From Pseudoselenomonas ruminantium (GTDB lineage: Bacteria > Bacillota > Negativicutes > Selenomonadales > Selenomonadaceae), in NCBI GenBank assembly GCA_015058575.1, contig SVBZ01000003.1, positions 44,314-108,313 of the forward strand: a stretch of DNA of 64,000 nucleotides, in the 5' to 3' direction. The notes beneath the pieces were generated by a model. The model made no database searches. It saw only the letters and a list, made by a program, of their open reading frames with translations, and was not told where the DNA came from. Of the stretch, positions 60,955 through 64,000 are shown piece after piece; positions within the stretch are counted from its first letter, which is position 1; each line of letters starts with the position of its first letter. A program made the position numbers and the translations under genes.

Positions 60955-63791
60955 AGTCTCTCCCTCCGCGTTGACCATGCTTGATAAGCTGGCAAATCCG
61001 GCTGGCTGGCGCCAGCTTCAGCGGCCCGTGTCAGGCACTCCTGTGCCGCTGCCCATTCCTGCAAATGATAGAGACAGACCCCCGTCTGGTACCAGAACGC
61101 TGCCGCGTCCCCTATTTCATCAGCAGGAATTTCCGCAAGCAGCCCGTAAGCTACCTGCCATTGCTGCTGGTCAGCTAAGATTTGGGCCGTCTGCCGCACC
61201 TGTTCCCAGGAAAAGTCCAGGGCAATGCTTGCGTATTCCTGATAAGCCGCCGCATCGGCAAAGCCCTGCAGCGCGTTGAGCCCTGCCTGGTATTCAGGCC
61301 AGTCCGCAGGTTGCAGATGATCGAACCAGCCATAAATACGACCAATGATCCGCTCCCAGGCTGCCGGCAGCAGCGCTGCCCACTCATGGCAGTCGAGCGG
61401 CTGCAGCCGCCGTTTATCCGCTGGCATCATCACCAGCGCAGCAAACAGCTCCTGCACATAAATACTGGCCTGTAAGCTGGCTTGCTCGCCAGCCTCGGCA
61501 TGCTGGCCTTTCGCGAATAATTCCCATAACTGCCGCTGGTTTTGCGGCAGATACGCGAGCAACAGCGAAATAATCCTGCCATGACCAAAACGCACAGCCC
61601 ACGCAGCAATATACTTGTATCCCTGTTCCTTATCTGCAAAGAAGGCTATCACCTGTGCGAGAAAATCTGTTGGCTGTTCGCCGCCTAACTCATAATACTC
61701 CTGCAAGATTTCTTCATGATACGGATTGGAAGCTAATGCCTGCAGCCAGTCCAACCGTGCTCTGGCTGCATCTCCCAGCCTTGCCCGGCAAACGGCCCTG
61801 GCCGCATAGACCTCAGCCATCATGCCCTGCACCGCATTGCTGCCTGCGGCCAAATCCTGGGCAGATGCCTGTTGCAAAAACTGCGTGAGTAGTCCCTGTG
61901 CCTGTTCATACTTACCCGATTCGGCTTCGATAATTCCCTGCCAGCCAAGAAGCTCCCGATCGTCACAGCCATTCTGTCTGGCCTCCGCCAGGATTTCCAG
62001 CTGCTTGGCCGCAGGCTTTTGCAATTTACGGGCACAGTGCAGCCAGAGACGATAAAGTTCTCCCTCGCCAGCCACCGTCGTAATGCCCGACTGCAAGGCC
62101 TTCTGCGCATAAGCCGCCGCGAGTTCATACTCATGCAGTCCATATAGGCAGTCAGCCAAATACCGGAAATGCAGGGGATGCTCCCCCTGCTCCTGCATCG
62201 CCTTCATGATAAGCTGCAGATTGCGCGTAAGTTTCTGCTGAATGCGGCCAGCCGAATAGCCCGTATGCCGCACCGCAAGCTCGACCGCATAGCTTTGCCG
62301 GATTTCACCGCGGAAGCTGTAAAGTGCCTCATGAACAGCTCCCCGATAGCGATATGCTCTGCGGTTGCGCCAGATGCGCAGCGCCCGGAAGCGCTGGATT
62401 TCCCGCCCCCAGGCATCCATATCCACATTGACGATAGGCACCTGCACGCCTTCAATATCCGGCTGCTGCCGCATCATATGGGCCAGAAAGCCCCGCAGAC
62501 GTTGTGGTTCATAAAACGTCTCATCGGCATCAAGGAATACAATCCAGTCCGCATCCACAGGCACCTGTTCCAACGCAAAATTGCGCGCAGCCGCAAAATC
62601 ATCCTGCCAGTCAAAGGAAAGCACCCTTGCTCCAGACTGCTGCGCCATCATAGCAGTTCCATCCTCAGAACCTGTATCTACCACAAGGATTTCGTCGCTA
62701 TAGACAGATGCTTTGGCAAGCCAACTCTCAATTTCCCCAGCTTCATTCCTGGCAATCAAACAGGAAATAATCTTTAACCTACGCGCCTGCGCATCAAGTG
62801 TCTGCCACTCTTTTTGCTTCTCCCGCGCCACTTGGACCATAACTGGCGAAAATTCCTTGGGTTCAAGACTAAGCGGGGGAAATTCTCTATCTTTCTGCAG
62901 TGCCTTTTTCATAGACGCTAGTGCTTGTGCATATTCATAGCTGGCCGCCTGGCAGATTGCCAGCTCGGCCCAAAACTCCGGCAGCTCGGGAAAGTCTTTG
63001 ACCGCCGCTGCCGCGAGTTTATACCGCTCAGATTCGCGTCCCTGTTCTGCCAGATAGGAAAGCAGCATCCGATAGGAACGGCTGGCAAACGCCACTGACC
63101 GGCGTCCCTGCGCAATATCGAGCCGTGCATAGTTCTCCATACCTGCCATATCATCAATTCCACGGCACGCCTCGGCCAAATACATGTAAAGCCTGCCGGG
63201 CTGGGTTGCAGTCTTTAGTTCCTCCTGCAAAATACGCAGATTTCGCTCTGCTTTCGCCTTATTGACCGAAGCCTCATAGCCCGTATGATAGAGCTTCACT
63301 AGCTCCGGATCCAGTACGCCAATGTCTTTAAGCGGCTGGCCATCCTCGCAAAGCTCCTCATGGATGCGCCCTGCATAGCGGAGATCCTGCCGGCGCTTGA
63401 ACGCCCGCAGGACAAATATTTCGCCCAGGATATCCGTTTCATCCGTATCGATATCATAACGCTTCATAAGCAAGGCATCATGTCCGCAATTTTGTTCTAT
63501 AAGCTGCCGCAGCCTGGTACAGGATTCTTTTGCTACATATTCATCAGCATCAAGGAACAGGATATAGTCACCAGTTGCCTGTTCGATGGCAAAATTGCGT
63601 GGCCCTGAAAAGTCATCCTGCCAGGTATATGGATAGACCTTAGCCCCATATCCCCTGGCAATCTCACATGTTTTATCCGTAGAGCCCGTATCCACAAGGA
63701 TGATTTCATCGGCTGTCGGCGCTGCCGACGCCAATGAACGTGCCAGATTCTTCTCTTCATTTTTCGTGATATAACAAACAGAAATTTTCAC
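60951..63791 (-). CDS. Tandem GT2 protein with TPRs
   Basis: 946 residues from GTG 63791, chosen because GGGGAGGAG lies seven bases upstream; the frame is open to an ATG at 63860, but that lies against the flagellin terminator. Domain 1: ISVCYITKNEEKNLARSLAS, LVDTGSTDKTCEIARGYG, FLDADEYVAKES. Domain 2 (from about residue 340): IISCLIARNEAGEIESWLAK, VVDTGSEDGTAMMAQQSG, FLDADETFYEPQRLRGFL. The remainder is TPR-like. First gene after flagellin, so probably the founding member of the modification operon. Upstream between 63792 and 63862 a weak TTGACG is the only promoter-like element seen. Confidence 0.8.
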   Translation of the reverse strand: MKISVCYITKNEEKNLARSLASAAPTADEIILVDTGSTDKTCEIARGYGAKVYPYTWQDDFSGPRNFAIEQATGDYILFLDADEYVAKESCTRLRQLIEQNCGHDALLMKRYDIDTDETDILGEIFVLRAFKRRQDLRYAGRIHEELCEDGQPLKDIGVLDPELVKLYHTGYEASVNKAKAERNLRILQEELKTATQPGRLYMYLAEACRGIDDMAGMENYARLDIAQGRRSVAFASRSYRMLLSYLAEQGRESERYKLAAAAVKDFPELPEFWAELAICQAASYEYAQALASMKKALQKDREFPPLSLEPKEFSPVMVQVAREKQKEWQTLDAQARRLKIISCLIARNEAGEIESWLAKASVYSDEILVVDTGSEDGTAMMAQQSGARVLSFDWQDDFAAARNFALEQVPVDADWIVFLDADETFYEPQRLRGFLAHMMRQQPDIEGVQVPIVNVDMDAWGREIQRFRALRIWRNRRAYRYRGAVHEALYSFRGEIRQSYAVELAVRHTGYSAGRIQQKLTRNLQLIMKAMQEQGEHPLHFRYLADCLYGLHEYELAAAYAQKALQSGITTVAGEGELYRLWLHCARKLQKPAAKQLEILAEARQNGCDDRELLGWQGIIEAESGKYEQAQGLLTQFLQQASAQDLAAGSNAVQGMMAEVYAARAVCRARLGDAARARLDWLQALASNPYHEEILQEYYELGGEQPTDFLAQVIAFFADKEQGYKYIAAWAVRFGHGRIISLLLAYLPQNQRQLWELFAKGQHAEAGEQASLQASIYVQELFAALVMMPADKRRLQPLDCHEWAALLPAAWERIIGRIYGWFDHLQPADWPEYQAGLNALQGFADAAAYQEYASIALDFSWEQVRQTAQILADQQQWQVAYGLLAEIPADEIGDAAAFWYQTGVCLYHLQEWAAAQECLTRAAEAGASQPDLPAYQAWSTRRERL

Positions 63792-63862
63792 GGCCGGCTC
63801 CTCCCCGCCAATACATCTGAAAAAAGACATACATAAATATATATTCGTCAATGCATACAAAA

Positions 63863-63886
63863 AACCCTCTCCCGAAGGAGAGGGTT
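63863..63886 (-). terminator. Flagellin gene terminator
   Basis: AACCCTCTCC (63863-63872) and GGAGAGGGTT (63877-63886) form a strong stem with a four-base loop. On the minus strand it is followed by a run of T residues (63857-63864). It lies about 40 bases after the flagellin stop and separates flagellin from the glycosylation genes, some of which may still be reached by read-through. Confidence 0.85.
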
Positions 63887-63926
63887 TCGTCTACCTGAGT
63901 AGTAAAATCCGTTAGCGGAATCTCGC

Positions 63927-64000
63927 TTACTGAAGCAGGCTGAGAACCGAGCTGCTGCTCTGGTTTGCCTGTGCCAGCATGGACTGAGCGGCCTGCATGA
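63927..64000 (-). CDS. fliC: Flagellin, C-terminal end (partial)
   Basis: The last 23 residues, MQAAQSMLAQANQSSSSVLS then LLQ and TAA at 63927-63929, match the helical D0 end of bacterial flagellin (the form A-x-x-ML-AQANQ...VLSLLQ). The gene continues beyond the window. D0 packs the inner core of the filament and is not glycosylated; sugars on flagellin sit in the central domains outside this window. The neighbouring transferases suggest this flagellin is a substrate. Confidence 0.85.
   Translation of the reverse strand, partial: MQAAQSMLAQANQSSSSVLSLLQ

Noticed and set aside
63792..63862. Sigma-28 type flagellar promoter before the first glycosylation gene
   Set aside because: No TAAA...GCCGATAA-like pair; only a weak TTGACG without a convincing -10 box.
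1..64000. CRISPR arrays, tRNA or rRNA genes
   Set aside because: No regularly spaced direct repeats, no cloverleaf-like or rRNA-like segment was recognised on reading; a dedicated search would be needed to exclude a tRNA fully.

Overview
The window ends in the 3' tail of a flagellin gene on the minus strand. It is dominated by minus-strand glycan genes: glycosyltransferases, sugar and alditol nucleotide enzymes, and methyltransferases. The flagellin C-terminus, the heptosyltransferases of the outer-membrane autotransporter-modifying type, and the Firmicutes-like mobile genes together suggest a flagellated member of the Negativicutes (Selenomonas or a relative). This is inference; no rRNA or housekeeping marker is present.

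Layout. (1) About 1-20 kb is AT-rich and heavily rearranged. It holds a decayed IS4-type element, an IS3 remnant, a group II intron remnant, an IS30-type element with an internal deletion, and about a dozen polysaccharide-modification genes on the minus strand. Eight intact genes here (plus one broken) carry the same small Rossmann-like 'GxGxxG' module fused to otherwise unrelated catalytic domains. The region ends with a CDP-alditol set: a TarI/IspD-like cytidylyltransferase, an SDR enzyme, a TagF-like polymerase, and a second, broken TagF-like gene of higher GC. (2) About 20-27 kb is an accessory patch. It contains three AAA ATPases of the DUF234/DUF4143 type, transposase debris, a RelE-type toxin-antitoxin pair with a clear promoter and operator, and three hairpin repeats. 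(3) About 27-64 kb has higher GC and is a tightly packed minus-strand cluster. Many neighbours overlap by 1-10 bases, and the cluster runs from just downstream of flagellin to a hairpin terminator near 26.95 kb.

The third region looks like a flagellin (or surface protein) glycosylation island. Reading in the direction of transcription from flagellin, it holds: two TPR-GT2 proteins, one with two GT2 domains; a 1125-residue protein with two GT41 (OGT-like) domains; a single GT41 enzyme; a TPR protein with an Ala-rich linker; a tandem GT4; several GT2, GT8 and GT9 enzymes; three BAHT-type O-heptosyltransferases with a four-cysteine 'iron finger'; four-family DUF5672 representation including a DUF5672-GT2 fusion; and two FkbM methyltransferases. 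It ends in a three-gene glycerol-phosphate module: a TagF-like transferase with a probable beta-propeller, a TagD-oxidoreductase fusion, and a glycerophosphodiesterase.

The simplest reading is that GT41, BAHT and TPR-GT2 enzymes start sugars on Ser/Thr of flagellin or surface proteins. GT2, GT4, GT8, GT9 and DUF5672 enzymes would extend them, and the methyltransferases, acyltransferase, deacetylase and (glycero)phospho-alditol transferases would decorate them. Catalytic families are read from motifs; the protein target, sugar identities and order of action are inference.
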